From Photobacterium sanctipauli (GTDB taxonomy: Bacteria > Pseudomonadota > Gammaproteobacteria > Enterobacterales > Vibrionaceae), in NCBI RefSeq assembly GCF_003026495.1, contig NZ_PYMA01000002.1, positions 310,001 through 374,000 on the forward strand: DNA of 64,000 bases, in the 5' to 3' direction. Within the stretch, counting starts at the first letter, position 1, and every line of letters begins with the position of its first letter. A model generated the notes under the pieces. It was not told the DNA's origin and ran no database searches. It saw only the letters and a program-made list of their open reading frames with translations. Below are positions 15,610 through 24,766 of this stretch, in pieces. The position numbers and the translations under genes were made by a program.

Positions 15610-17444
15610 TGTCGGAAACGTTTGACGCAAAAAGCTTTTTGAAAACCGTTACTCACCAGCCTGGCGTATACCGAATGTATGACGTCGCTGGTGAGGTCAT
15701 TTATGTTGGTAAAGCGAAAGATCTAAAAAAGCGCCTATCCAGCTACTTCCGAACGAATGTGTCAGGTGAGAAGACACGTGCTTTGGTTAAGAATATTGCC
15801 AAGGTTGACGTCACGGTAACTCACACTGAAACAGAAGCCCTGATCCTTGAGCACAACTACATCAAGTTGTATTTGCCAAAATACAATGTGCTTTTGCGTG
15901 ACGATAAGTCTTACCCGTATATTTTCTTGAGCGGCTCTGCTCACCCGAGGTTGACCATTCACCGAGGCGCCAAAAAGCGCAAAGGTGAGTACTTTGGTCC
16001 ATACCCTGATGGTGGCGCTGTCCGTGAAAGCTTGCACCTGCTGCAAAAAATCTTCCCAGTCCGCCAGTGTGAAGACTCCGTTTACGCCAATAGAAGCCGG
16101 CCGTGCTTGATGTACCAGATTGGTCGATGCCTCGGCCCATGCGTTAAGGGTTTGGTGAGTGATGACGATTACCAAGAGCAAGTGAATTTTGTTCGCCTTT
16201 TCCTTAAAGGCAAAGACAAACAGGTCATTGGTTCACTGGTAGAGAAAATGGAGCAGGCTAGCCAGCAGCTTGAGTTTGAAAAGGCGGCTCAGTACCGTGA
16301 TCAGATTCAGGCATTGCGCCGAGTCCAAGAGCAGCAGTTTGTCAGTAATGACAGCAATGACGATCTTGATGTCGTCGGTATAGCCCACGATAACGGTATG
16401 GCATGTATCCATGCCCTTTATATTCGCCAGGGTAAGATTTTAGGCAGCCGTAGCTACTTCCCTCGCATGCCGTCAGACGCCAGTGTGACCGAAGTTTTGT
16501 CCAGCTTTGTTACCCAGTTCTACTTGAATCAAGCAGAAGGGCGGGTTATCCCTGCTGAAATTTTGCTTGGTTTAGATTTGGGGGAAGAAAAAAAGGTCAT
16601 TTCAGATACCCTTTCCGAAATTGCCGATCGTAAGATCTCGCTGAAGGTACACAGCCGCGGCGATAAAGAGAAGTTTCAGCGCTTGGCGCAAACCAATGCG
16701 TCAACCGCGCTGGTCAGTAAGCTTAACCACCGTATGACTATCCATCAACGCTTCTTTTCGTTGCGTGAAGCCCTCAATCTCAATACCCTTGAAAGAATGG
16801 AATGTTTCGATATCAGCCACACCATGGGTGAGAAAACCGTCGCTTCTTGTGTGGTCTTCAACCGAGAGGGGCCGCTTAAGCAGGAGTATCGCCGGTATAA
16901 CATTTCAGGCATCACTGGTGGCGATGACTATGCAGCTATGGCGCAAGCGCTTGAGAAAAGATACGCTGGTCAAATTGATCCAGATAGAATTCCTGACATT
17001 ATTTTTATCGATGGGGGTAGAGGTCAGCTGTCAAGAGCGTATGATGTAGTTAACCCATTGATGTCAGAATGGCCAAAGCGCTCACTGTTAGTGGGTGTTG
17101 CAAAAGGAACAACACGTAAACCGGGGTTGGAGACCCTACTTCTAACCACCGGTGAAGAATTTTCGATGCCTTCAGATTCTCCGGCACTGCATTTGATTCA
17201 GCATATCCGGGATGAAAGCCACAACCATGCGATTAGTGGTCACCGCGCCCAGCGTGCGAAGGTGAGAAGGCGAAGTGCTTTAGAGGATGTAGAGGGGATC
17301 GGCCCTAAACGTCGTCAGGCATTACTCAAGTATATGGGTGGGTTACAAGAACTTAAAAAAGCGAGTAGAGAAGAAATCGCCAAGGTTCCAGGTATCAGCA
17401 AGGCCTTGGCAGAAAAAATTTATGACGCATTGCAACATGGCTAG
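15609..17444 (+). CDS. uvrC: UvrABC excinuclease subunit C
   Basis: A 611-residue nucleotide-excision repair nuclease. Residues about 17-95 form the GIY-YIG domain that makes the 3' incision ([20 protein letters not shown]). A Cys cluster lies at about 154-178 ([13 protein letters not shown]), the UVR motif that contacts UvrB near 205-240, the RNase H-like domain for the 5' incision follows ([17 protein letters not shown], then IDGGRGQLS), and two helix-hairpin-helix units end the protein ([25 protein letters not shown]). It starts with GTG overlapping the varA stop, so it is translated with it. Length is normal for the family. Confidence 0.97.
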   Translation: MSETFDAKSFLKTVTHQPGVYRMYDVAGEVIYVGKAKDLKKRLSSYFRTNVSGEKTRALVKNIAKVDVTVTHTETEALILEHNYIKLYLPKYNVLLRDDKSYPYIFLSGSAHPRLTIHRGAKKRKGEYFGPYPDGGAVRESLHLLQKIFPVRQCEDSVYANRSRPCLMYQIGRCLGPCVKGLVSDDDYQEQVNFVRLFLKGKDKQVIGSLVEKMEQASQQLEFEKAAQYRDQIQALRRVQEQQFVSNDSNDDLDVVGIAHDNGMACIHALYIRQGKILGSRSYFPRMPSDASVTEVLSSFVTQFYLNQAEGRVIPAEILLGLDLGEEKKVISDTLSEIADRKISLKVHSRGDKEKFQRLAQTNASTALVSKLNHRMTIHQRFFSLREALNLNTLERMECFDISHTMGEKTVASCVVFNREGPLKQEYRRYNISGITGGDDYAAMAQALEKRYAGQIDPDRIPDIIFIDGGRGQLSRAYDVVNPLMSEWPKRSLLVGVAKGTTRKPGLETLLLTTGEEFSMPSDSPALHLIQHIRDESHNHAISGHRAQRAKVRRRSALEDVEGIGPKRRQALLKYMGGLQELKKASREEIAKVPGISKALAEKIYDALQHG

Positions 17445-17483
17445 CAGTGCGGCAACTTAATTTCACGATAAGAACTAACAATT

Positions 17484-18041
17484 ATGCGTTTAACAATTCC
17501 GAATATCTTGAGCTTCATCCGACTGTTGCTGATCCCTGTTTTCGTTGTCACGTTTTATCTGCCATATAGCTGGTCAGCATTTGCCACAGCGTTGATTTTC
17601 TTGATCGCAGGGATAACAGACTGGTTTGATGGCTACCTTGCAAGAAAGCTAAATCAAACAACCCGCTTTGGTGCTTTCATCGACCCTGTTGCTGATAAAG
17701 TCATGGTGGCAACGGCCTTGGTGCTGGTGGTAGAGCATTACCATTCTGTTTGGGTAACGATTCCCGCTATTACGATGATTGGCCGTGAGATCATCATTTC
17801 TGCCTTGCGAGAGTGGATGGCCGAGCTGGGTAAACGCTCGAATGTGGCTGTGTCATGGGTGGGTAAGGTTAAGACTGCCTCTCAAGTCGTCGCACTTATT
17901 TTGCTATTGTGGCATCCGGTTCCTTGGGTGACATGGTTGGGTTACGCTTCTTTGTATGTTGCAACTGTGCTGACTTACTGGTCGATGTACATTTACCTAC
18001 GAGCAGCAAAAGATGATTTGCTAAATCCTGAACATATGTAA
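17484..18041 (+). CDS. pgsA: CDP-diacylglycerol-glycerol-3-phosphate 3-phosphatidyltransferase
   Basis: A 185-residue inner-membrane enzyme making phosphatidylglycerol-phosphate from CDP-diacylglycerol and glycerol-3-phosphate, the first committed step to phosphatidylglycerol and cardiolipin. The CDP-alcohol phosphatidyltransferase signature DG-x2-AR-x8-G-x3-D-x3-D is complete in [20 protein letters not shown] and the following VAD. Four or more hydrophobic helices are evident. It lies 39 bases after uvrC in the conserved uvrY-uvrC-pgsA order and is followed by a terminator and a tRNA array, as in other gamma-proteobacteria. Confidence 0.96.
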   Translation: MRLTIPNILSFIRLLLIPVFVVTFYLPYSWSAFATALIFLIAGITDWFDGYLARKLNQTTRFGAFIDPVADKVMVATALVLVVEHYHSVWVTIPAITMIGREIIISALREWMAELGKRSNVAVSWVGKVKTASQVVALILLLWHPVPWVTWLGYASLYVATVLTYWSMYIYLRAAKDDLLNPEHM

Positions 18042-18068
18042 TCACAGCATTCAGGTTTAAAGATAACG

Positions 18069-18093
18069 AAAAGTGGCCAAGTGCCACTTTTTT
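18069..18093 (+). terminator. Intrinsic terminator after pgsA
   Basis: AAGTGGC-CAAGT-GCCACTT followed by further T residues, 30 bases after the pgsA stop. Confidence 0.9.
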
Positions 18094-18110
18094 GGTATTT
18101 AGGTAATACC

Positions 18111-18136
18111 TATACCCAAGTTACTGCAAGGTGCAG
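18111..18136 (+). repeat. Dispersed intergenic repeat, copy 2
   Basis: TATACCCAAGTTACTGCAAG followed by GTGCAG. It matches the copy at 3195-3221 with a few changes, and lies between the pgsA terminator and the tRNA promoter. Confidence 0.6.
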
Positions 18137-18259
18137 GATTTAGAGAAGTGTCTTATTGTTTTGAGGCTGCTTCCTTGTTGGGCTTTTGAGCGGTTAGATC
18201 GAGAATTGTCGCGGTTGGTTGAAAATGAAGCGAACGGCTTGGTTTTCTGCATTTTATGC

Positions 18260-18287
18260 GTGACAGCCTGAAACGGATGTGTAAAAT
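18260..18287 (+). promoter_or_regulatory. Probable promoter of the first tRNA array
   Basis: GTGACA and TAAAAT are separated by 16 bases, about 40 bases before the first tRNA-Cys. The downstream leader is GC-rich, as is common for stable RNA promoters. Confidence 0.5.
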
Positions 18288-18326
18288 GGCTGCCATACCA
18301 AACGGGGAACTCCCCGGAAAGGTTAA

Positions 18327-18400
18327 GGCGCGTTGGCAGAGTGGCTATGCAGCGGATTGCAAATCCGTGGACCTCGGTTCGACTCCGGGACGCGCCTCCA
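18327..18400 (+). tRNA. tRNA-Cys (GCA)
   Basis: 74 bases including encoded CCA. The 7-bp acceptor stem GGCGCGT/ACGCGCC closes, the anticodon loop is GATTGCAAATC with anticodon GCA, and the T-loop is GGTTCGACTCC. First gene of a Cys-Gly-Leu-Gly-Cys array. Confidence 0.96.
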
Positions 18401-18424
18401 TTCTCTTTTTGAGAATACAAATAA

Positions 18425-18500
18425 GCGACACTAGCTCAGCTGGTAGAGCGCAACCTTGCCAAGGTTGAGGTCACGAGTTCGAACCTCGTGTGTCGCTCCA
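18425..18500 (+). tRNA. tRNA-Gly (GCC)
   Basis: 76 bases including CCA. Acceptor stem GCGACAC/GTGTCGC, anticodon GCC in CTTGCCAAG, T-loop GAGTTCGAACCTC. Identical to the copy at 18692. Confidence 0.96.
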
Positions 18501-18579
18501 AACAAAAAGATATGGCTAATTAGCGGTATCAAGATGGTGTCAACTGTTTCAGTTAAACGGCATCGCAACGTATTTGCGT

Positions 18580-18666
18580 GCCCTGGTGGTGGAATTGGTA
18601 GACACAAGGGATTTAAAATCCCTCGGCGTTCGCGCTGTGCCGGTTCAAGTCCGGCCCGGGGCACCA
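18580..18666 (+). tRNA. tRNA-Leu (TAA)
   Basis: 87 bases including CCA with a long variable arm (CTCGGCGTTCGCGCTGTGC), as expected of tRNA-Leu. Anticodon TAA in GATTTAAAATC. Identical copy at 28864. Confidence 0.96.
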
Positions 18667-18691
18667 TCTCAAACATTGAGAAAAGAATTAA

Positions 18692-18767
18692 GCGACACTA
18701 GCTCAGCTGGTAGAGCGCAACCTTGCCAAGGTTGAGGTCACGAGTTCGAACCTCGTGTGTCGCTCCA
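18692..18767 (+). tRNA. tRNA-Gly (GCC), second copy
   Basis: 76 bases, the same sequence as the gene at 18425, including the encoded CCA. Confidence 0.96.
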
Positions 18768-18773
18768 AATTAA

Positions 18774-18847
18774 GGCGCGTTGGCAGAGTGGCTATGCAGC
18801 GGATTGCAAATCCGTGGACCTCGGTTCGACTCCGGGACGCGCCTCCA
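18774..18847 (+). tRNA. tRNA-Cys (GCA), second copy
   Basis: 74 bases, identical to the gene at 18327. Only 6 bases separate it from the preceding tRNA-Gly, so it must be processed from a common transcript. Confidence 0.96.
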
Positions 18848-18854
18848 TATAAGA

Positions 18855-18885
18855 AAGCCCGATACGAAAGTATCGGGCTTTTTTT
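18855..18885. terminator. Terminator of the first tRNA array
   Basis: AAGCCCGATAC-GAAA-GTATCGGGCTT followed by T5. A GNRA loop and an 11-bp stem. Its near-identical twin ends the second array at 29057. It probably also serves the convergent gene at 18898. Confidence 0.93.
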
Positions 18886-18897
18886 ATTTTGAATTCA

Positions 18898-19587
18898 TCA
18901 TATTACACGCTTTGTTCTTACCCTATACAGTCCCGCTAGGGCAATGATCATAATGGCAAGGCTGCCTGGTGCTGGAATCGTTGAGTTTCTTAGGCTATTC
19001 AAATCGTTGAGATCACTGGGAAAAGGATTATTACCATCTTGCCTGTTCCATAGCACGAACCTGTCGACAAATGTTAGCCTCTCTCGCGCCCCAACGGTGA
19101 ACTCAAGCACAGTGCCGACATCGCTGATATCTACCGTGTAATTACCCTCACCTCGGGTATCTACCCAATCGTAAGGGCCGGAAGAAGTGTTTGGCGATAT
19201 ACGGTTATTGGTCACGAGATCCAAACCAAAATCACCAGAGGGCGGGATGTAGAGTGAGTTACAGCAGCCGCCTGAACCGCGCATCAGTACAAATAGCTCA
19301 TAAGTGCCAGCTTGATTGAACAGGATCGAATAAGTGGCATGGCCATCGTCTATGGATTGGTCACCGCTTCTCGGGGCAACAATGGCTTGTCCGCCACTTG
19401 CTGAAGCATCGTTTTGGATCTCAAAGGTACGTTGGTCGCCATCGGGATCAGTGATTGTGCCTATTTCAGCTTCCCAAGCGACATAGTTATCGCCGCTACC
19501 CTGGATAATTGGACCTGCTAACGTCTGACTACTCAATAGACTGGAAAAAATAAAACAGGCAAAAGCGTGTTTAATTGTCATCGTCAT
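18898..19587 (-). CDS. Secreted protein with a PEP-CTERM-like sorting tail
   Basis: About 229 residues from the ATG at 19587 (GGAAA just ahead; a longer frame to 19743 lacks signal-peptide character). Residues 1-25 are a signal peptide (MTMTIKHAFACFIFSSLLSS, then QTLAG). The middle resembles a beta-sandwich carbohydrate-binding-like domain: VAWEAEIGTI, YSILFNQAGTYELFVLMRGSG, VDRFVLW. The C-terminus, IPAPGSLAIMIIALAGLYRV followed by RTKRVI, has the order short Pro motif, hydrophobic helix, basic end of a PEP-CTERM signal, here with PAP in place of PEP. Such tails are cut by an exosortase for surface export. No exosortase is in the window. Function unknown. Confidence 0.68.
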   Translation of the reverse strand: MTMTIKHAFACFIFSSLLSSQTLAGPIIQGSGDNYVAWEAEIGTITDPDGDQRTFEIQNDASASGGQAIVAPRSGDQSIDDGHATYSILFNQAGTYELFVLMRGSGGCCNSLYIPPSGDFGLDLVTNNRISPNTSSGPYDWVDTRGEGNYTVDISDVGTVLEFTVGARERLTFVDRFVLWNRQDGNNPFPSDLNDLNSLRNSTIPAPGSLAIMIIALAGLYRVRTKRVI

Positions 19588-19733
19588 GCTTTCCATCAGT
19601 AAATGCTGTGAGTGTATGAACACCAAGCAGGACGTATGCCATGATTTTTTATTATTAATGAACAAAGGCTTAATGTTGGCGTTGTTGCTGAAACAGTGAA
19701 GGGTGTAAATTTTTCTGACACTGGTGTCTAGTA

Positions 19734-19767
19734 TAACCCTCAAGCAAATGAAAGTGCTTGAGGGTTA
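19734..19767 (-). terminator. Long hairpin after the PTS IIC gene
   Basis: A perfect 13-bp stem TAACCCTCAAGCA with an 8-base loop, 25 bases past the minus-strand stop of the PTS gene. There is no T-run, so it may be a 3'-end stabiliser or Rho-assisted stop. Confidence 0.5.
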
Positions 19768-19792
19768 AGTTGCTGCTGATAGTCGTTAGCGA

Positions 19793-20815
19793 TTAACCAT
19801 TGGAAAATCGTTGCAATGGCACTTTTTCAGCCAGCAAGCTGTTATAAATACGGTTACCAATAACCCCGCCAAGTAAACCAGCAATCGCAGCGGCACAAAC
19901 TGCCATGAATAATGTTTGCGGGTCGTTGAAGGCGATGGAAGCGAGCAAGCCTGGAATTGGCGCAGCACTGCCTGGTGCGTCGTTAATGATGCCGAAGTAG
20001 GCGGCAATCGTGCCAGCGAAGGCCCCGCCTATAAAGTTCGACATGAATATTGGCACCGGATTACGAGTAACAATATGTGCTTGGGTGAGTGGCTCTAACA
20101 TGACACTCACGGTATTGCTTGATTTGCCAAGTTTAAGCGCATGGAAGATGTAGCCGTTGGTAAATGATCCACCTACGCACGCCACCGCAGCGATACCCAT
20201 TGGCAGCCCTGTTAATCCAAGCATTGCGGTAAGCGCCATAGAGCTAAGCGGTGAAGTACAGACCATTTTGATGAGGCCACCGAGCAGGAAGCCCATTGCA
20301 AGTGGTGACAGCAAGGTAGCTTCGGTGATCATGTTCGCGAGCGTCCCCATGAGCAACTCAAGCCCCGGACTGATAAAGATACCAGCCAAGCGGGCAATGG
20401 GTGCAATTACGAGTACCCCGGCAATGACATCGACCCCTTCAGGTAGGTATTTCTTAAATAGTGGCACGGCAAACGAGAAGCTATAGCCCACGATGAAACC
20501 TTCAAGTATGCCCAGATTCGCCATGGCCAGACCGGTAACAATGGCAAATACAGGCTGGGTGCCCATACGAAGCATAACTAAGGTAGCGGCGGCTATCCCA
20601 CCCATGCCTCCCACCATATTACCGAACTCGGCCAGGTAAGAGATACCGAGGAGGTTACCCATAACGTATTTATGAATAGCTTCAACCAAGAAGGTGGCAA
20701 TGGCAGCATCGGCAAGGCCACTCATGGCAGCCGTACCATTGGGGGCTTTAAAACTAAATAACGAGAACAGACAAAGCGCACCCAGAAGTGCGGCAATTCC
20801 TAGAATAATTTCCAT
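19793..20815 (-). CDS. PTS IIC-like membrane protein (PTS_EIIC_2 type)
   Basis: A 340-residue, strongly hydrophobic protein with about nine membrane helices, rich in glycine and alanine. Motifs such as GNMVGGMGGIAAATLVMLRMGTQP, PLAMGFLLGGLIKMVCTSPLSSMALTAMLGLTG and CVGGSFTNGYIFHALKLGKS are those of the stand-alone PTS sugar transporter IIC family (PF13303 type). No EIIA or EIIB gene or phosphorylation domain is nearby, so it is an orphan; it may use components encoded elsewhere or transport without phosphorylation. Substrate unknown. AAGGGA precedes the ATG. Confidence 0.8.
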   Translation of the reverse strand: MEIILGIAALLGALCLFSLFSFKAPNGTAAMSGLADAAIATFLVEAIHKYVMGNLLGISYLAEFGNMVGGMGGIAAATLVMLRMGTQPVFAIVTGLAMANLGILEGFIVGYSFSFAVPLFKKYLPEGVDVIAGVLVIAPIARLAGIFISPGLELLMGTLANMITEATLLSPLAMGFLLGGLIKMVCTSPLSSMALTAMLGLTGLPMGIAAVACVGGSFTNGYIFHALKLGKSSNTVSVMLEPLTQAHIVTRNPVPIFMSNFIGGAFAGTIAAYFGIINDAPGSAAPIPGLLASIAFNDPQTLFMAVCAAAIAGLLGGVIGNRIYNSLLAEKVPLQRFSNG

Positions 20816-21793
20816 ATTAATCCCTTGAAATGTAGAGGTGAAAAAGATCGTAATCAGGAGTGACGACCGGGATCGGGAATGGAGAGAAGGGTGTGTTTAT
20901 GGCTGGAGTAGGCTGGCTTACTGCTTAACAGACTGCAAGCAATTGTCTTAACTCAGGGCTGAGTGCCAGCGCTGTAACAGTGTTGCACTTTATTGGTGTG
21001 TAATAGAGTCATAACTTAAATCTCACGATGTATGAACAAGTGTTACAGTAGCATAATAAACTTGGTTAAATCTTGAGCCCCTTCATATTATTCCTCAGAT
21101 TTGTACTTTAGCTGGTCGATAAGTCCAATTATCACACTTATTAACTGTGATGGTTTGGTTACAAATATAGTTGTAACTTTTGTAAATAGTGCTTGGCATG
21201 CACATTCTCAATGTGTTAGTTTTCTTTCCAATCTCAGACGCTAAGATCTGGGGCACAGGTATTGTGTAGTATTCAGGCTGATTGCCGCACAATACACCGT
21301 AGGTACTAAAAAGTATAAGTTGTACACCTTTTAGTAGAAGGGAATTAATGCGCTGTCCTGCGAAGTTAGCAGGGGCATGTTGAGGGAACCCAACGTGAAA
21401 CTAATGACACACTCCACCACAATCAGCTTCGTCCTACCCAATTGCAGTATTATTACTGAGCCTTGATCTTTCCGATCACACCGACGGTTACCCAATGAAC
21501 TGAGCATAAACAGTATCAATGCGCCTGAAACACACAGGTATGGATACTTGGCTATTGTTTGTTGATTTGTATGTCGTATATCTCAATACGGCTATTGCGA
21601 GCTAATTAGCTTTTCTTACAGCTATATGCACTCAACCGTTAAGTACCTTATCAATACACTGACGTAAACGTTTGGCTTTAGTGCCATGGTGAGCAGTGGT
21701 AGTTTCTTGCGTCTCGATAGCGAGTTATTGGGCATAAGCAAGGCGGTACTAACATGAGCGACAAGTGCATGTAATGTGATAGATGGAAAAATC
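20816..21793. other. Long divergent intergenic region, 978 bases
   Basis: Separates the PTS IIC gene from the norspermidine operon. Short frames exist on the minus strand (21095-21292 and 21331-21519) but none has a ribosome site or recognisable protein character. CTGTAACA at 20972-20979 and its reverse complement TGTTACAG at 21041-21048 could be half-sites of one operator in the PTS promoter region. The last 150 bases must contain the norspermidine promoter. Nothing else recognised. Confidence 0.45.
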
Positions 21794-24691
21794 ATGAGTA
21801 ATGTATTTGAGCTTGATGACTTGAAACTGGCGTCTGATGTCCCAGTTGTTCATGAAGTCTATGATCTAACACCTGACGAATTACTGCTAAGCCAAGAGCA
21901 CTATGAATCAGAAGTGCGTTCTTACCCTCGTCGTTTGCCTTTGGCCATAGCTAAAGCATCTGGTGCTTTAGTTGAAGATACCCGAGGCCAATTATTTTTG
22001 GACTGCTTAGCCGGCGCCGGTACGTTGGCGATGGGTTATAACCACCCTGAAATTAACCAAGCAATTGTGGAGCAGCTACAATCAGGCCTGCCATACCAAA
22101 CCTTGGATATTACAACGCCAGTAAAAGATAAGTTCATTAAAGAACTCATGAACTTCTTGCCGGGTGAGTTTGCTAAAAATGCCCGAATTCAGTTCTGTGG
22201 CCCATCGGGTGCCGATGCGGTAGAGGCGGCGATCAAGCTTGCCAAGCAGACCACTGGCCGAAATACCATGGCGGCTTTCCACGGTGCATATCATGGTATG
22301 ACCAATGGCACGATGGCGATGATGGGCAACCTTGGTACCAAGGCTCGTCGTCAAGGTCTGATGGCTGATGTTCATTTCCTCCCATTCCCTTATAGCCTGC
22401 GTTGCCCGTTTGGCCTTCATGGTGAAGAGGGCGCGAAGCAAAGCATCCGCTATATCGAGCGCATGCTAAACGATGATGAAAGCGGTGTGCAAAAACCGGC
22501 TGCTATCATTGTCGAGCCGGTGCAAGGCGAAGGTGGCGTGATACCAGCCCCTGCATTCTGGCTGCGTGAATTACGCCGCATTACCCAAGAGCATGGCATT
22601 TTACTGATCTTTGATGAGATCCAGTGCGGTATTGGTAAGACGGGATCTAACTTTGCCTTTGAAGAGTCGGGTATTACGCCTGATATCTTGTGCCTGTCTA
22701 AGGCCGTTGGTGGCGGTTTGCCGATGTCGGTGCTGATCTTCGACAAGTCGATTGATACCTGGAAGCCAGGCGAACATACCGGCACTTTCCGTGGCAACCA
22801 ACTCGCCATGGCGACGGGTGCCAAAGCGCTTGAGATTATTCAACGAGATAACTTGGTTGAACATGCTCAACAAGCAGGCCAATACTTACGCGAAGGCTTA
22901 GAGCGTATTGCCCAATACACTGATTGTATTGCGGAAGTGCGCGGTAAAGGGTTGATGCTGGGGATTGAAATATGTCGACCTGATGGCGCTAAAAACAAAT
23001 TTGGCGAGCCTGAAGCCGACCCTGAATTGACGGTTGCGATTCAGCGAGCGGCACTCGAGCGTGGTTTGATCATTGAAAAAGGTGGTCGCCAAGGCTCGGT
23101 ACTTCGTTTCCTTCCGCCATTGATCATTAGCTATGAGCAAATTGATTTTGCCCTTGATGCGATGAGCAAGGCGATTATTGCAACAGCGGGTCCTGCCAAG
23201 GTGAAAGAACCTGTTATTGCAGAAGCTGCAGATTGGCGTAATCACTTTATCCATACAGGCAAGGGTGGTGCGGAACAATTCGAATCTGCACTGAATCAGA
23301 CAACGCAGGTGCTGAAGAAAGTCTTTGAGAATACCGATTCGCCATATTCAGGCATGGATCCTCAATTACTGAAATCCATGATCAACAATATTGATCTTGA
23401 TAACCAGCAGATGCCGCTGGATCTGGTGATTGAGCAAACCGGCGAGTTAATCGCCAAGAACTCAATCATGGTTCAGCATCCACATTGCATCGCGCATCTT
23501 CATACTCCGCCGCTGCTGCCAGCTGTTGCGGCAGAAGCCTTTATTGCTGCGCTAAACCAATCAATGGATTCCTGGGACCAAGCCAGTGCGGCAACGTTTG
23601 TCGAGCAAAAGGTGGTTGATTGGCTATGTGAGTTATACCAACTAGGCAAACAGGCTGACGGCGTGTTTACCAGCGGTGGAACTCAGTCGAACTTGATGGG
23701 TTTATTACTCGCTCGTGATTGGGCTGCTGATACCATTTCTGGCCATAACATCCAGAAACAGGGCTTGCCAGATTATGCCGGCAAGCTTCGTATTCTGTGC
23801 TCGAAGAAATCGCACTTTACCGTTCAAAAGTCAGCATCATTGATGGGGCTTGGTGAAAACGCGGTTGTGACTGTTGATACCAATCAAGACGGCACGATCA
23901 AGCTGGCCTCCCTCGTCAATACCATTGAATCATTGAAAAACGACGGTCTGTTGCCGTTTGCGATGGTCGGGACGGCGGGTACCACTGATCATGGTGCGAT
24001 TGATGATCTTACCGGTATGGCCGATGTTGCCCAGCAGCATAACTTGTGGCTTCACGTCGATGGGGCATACGGCGGCGCGCTGATCTTGAGTCGTCATAAA
24101 ACGCGCCTGCATGGTATAGAGCGAGCAGATTCTGTCAGTGTTGACTTCCATAAGCTGTTCTATCAGCCGATTAGCTGTGGTGCGGTACTGATCAAAGATA
24201 AAGAGAACTTCAAGTACCTGCTTCACCATGCTGATTACCTAAACCGTGAAGACGACCTGCTACCAAACTTGGTGGATAAGTCGATAGCGACCACCAAGCG
24301 TTTCGATGCCCTAAAGGTGTTGATGACGATGCAGTGTGTTGGCCCTCAGGTGCTGGGTGCAATGTATGACCATTTGTTGAATCAAACCCAGCAGGTAGCG
24401 GATTTAATCAACCAGTCAGCAGAGTTTGAACTGCTGGCCGATCCGGCTCTATCAACCGTGCTGTTCCGTTTTGTCGGTAGCAATGAAGAGTCGAAGCTAG
24501 ATGGAATTAACAAACAATTACGCATTGATGCACTGACTCAAGGCAAGGCAGTACTGGGTGAAACCGTGGTTGATGGCAAGGTTGCCCTCAAGTTCACTAT
24601 TTTGAACCCGTGTCTGACAATGTCTGACTTTGAATCATTACTAACAGAAATCAACCTGGTTGCAGCGCAAGCTGAAAGCAAGCTGGGTTAA
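21794..24691 (+). CDS. Fused L-2,4-diaminobutyrate aminotransferase / decarboxylase
   Basis: A 965-residue bifunctional PLP enzyme giving 1,3-diaminopropane for norspermidine synthesis. Residues about 40-470 are a class III aminotransferase (GPSGADAVEAAIKLAKQ, IFDEIQCGIGKTG, PLP lysine 303 in LSKAVGGGLP) converting aspartate semialdehyde and glutamate to diaminobutyrate. Residues about 490-965 are a group II decarboxylase (FTSGGTQSNLMGLL, HVDGAYGGALIL, PLP lysine near 786 in VDFHKLFYQP) making diaminopropane. The fusion is typical of Vibrio (the VC1625 type). I prefer the ATG at 21794, with GGA ahead, to the GTG six codons upstream. The dehydrogenase and nspC follow. Confidence 0.94.
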   Translation: MSNVFELDDLKLASDVPVVHEVYDLTPDELLLSQEHYESEVRSYPRRLPLAIAKASGALVEDTRGQLFLDCLAGAGTLAMGYNHPEINQAIVEQLQSGLPYQTLDITTPVKDKFIKELMNFLPGEFAKNARIQFCGPSGADAVEAAIKLAKQTTGRNTMAAFHGAYHGMTNGTMAMMGNLGTKARRQGLMADVHFLPFPYSLRCPFGLHGEEGAKQSIRYIERMLNDDESGVQKPAAIIVEPVQGEGGVIPAPAFWLRELRRITQEHGILLIFDEIQCGIGKTGSNFAFEESGITPDILCLSKAVGGGLPMSVLIFDKSIDTWKPGEHTGTFRGNQLAMATGAKALEIIQRDNLVEHAQQAGQYLREGLERIAQYTDCIAEVRGKGLMLGIEICRPDGAKNKFGEPEADPELTVAIQRAALERGLIIEKGGRQGSVLRFLPPLIISYEQIDFALDAMSKAIIATAGPAKVKEPVIAEAADWRNHFIHTGKGGAEQFESALNQTTQVLKKVFENTDSPYSGMDPQLLKSMINNIDLDNQQMPLDLVIEQTGELIAKNSIMVQHPHCIAHLHTPPLLPAVAAEAFIAALNQSMDSWDQASAATFVEQKVVDWLCELYQLGKQADGVFTSGGTQSNLMGLLLARDWAADTISGHNIQKQGLPDYAGKLRILCSKKSHFTVQKSASLMGLGENAVVTVDTNQDGTIKLASLVNTIESLKNDGLLPFAMVGTAGTTDHGAIDDLTGMADVAQQHNLWLHVDGAYGGALILSRHKTRLHGIERADSVSVDFHKLFYQPISCGAVLIKDKENFKYLLHHADYLNREDDLLPNLVDKSIATTKRFDALKVLMTMQCVGPQVLGAMYDHLLNQTQQVADLINQSAEFELLADPALSTVLFRFVGSNEESKLDGINKQLRIDALTQGKAVLGETVVDGKVALKFTILNPCLTMSDFESLLTEINLVAAQAESKLG

Positions 24692-24766
24692 TAAACAGGT
24701 ACGGCACAGTTAGCGAAGTTGGCTGTGCCGGAACACTCACTCATTTAATTATGGAATAAGAAAGAA

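Noticed and set aside
15762..16181. 139-codon frame antisense to uvrC
   Set aside because: Lies wholly within a well conserved uvrC; no independent evidence.
21095..21519. Two minus-strand frames of about 60 codons before the norspermidine operon
   Set aside because: No ribosome sites and no protein-like pattern; region is more likely regulatory or neutral.
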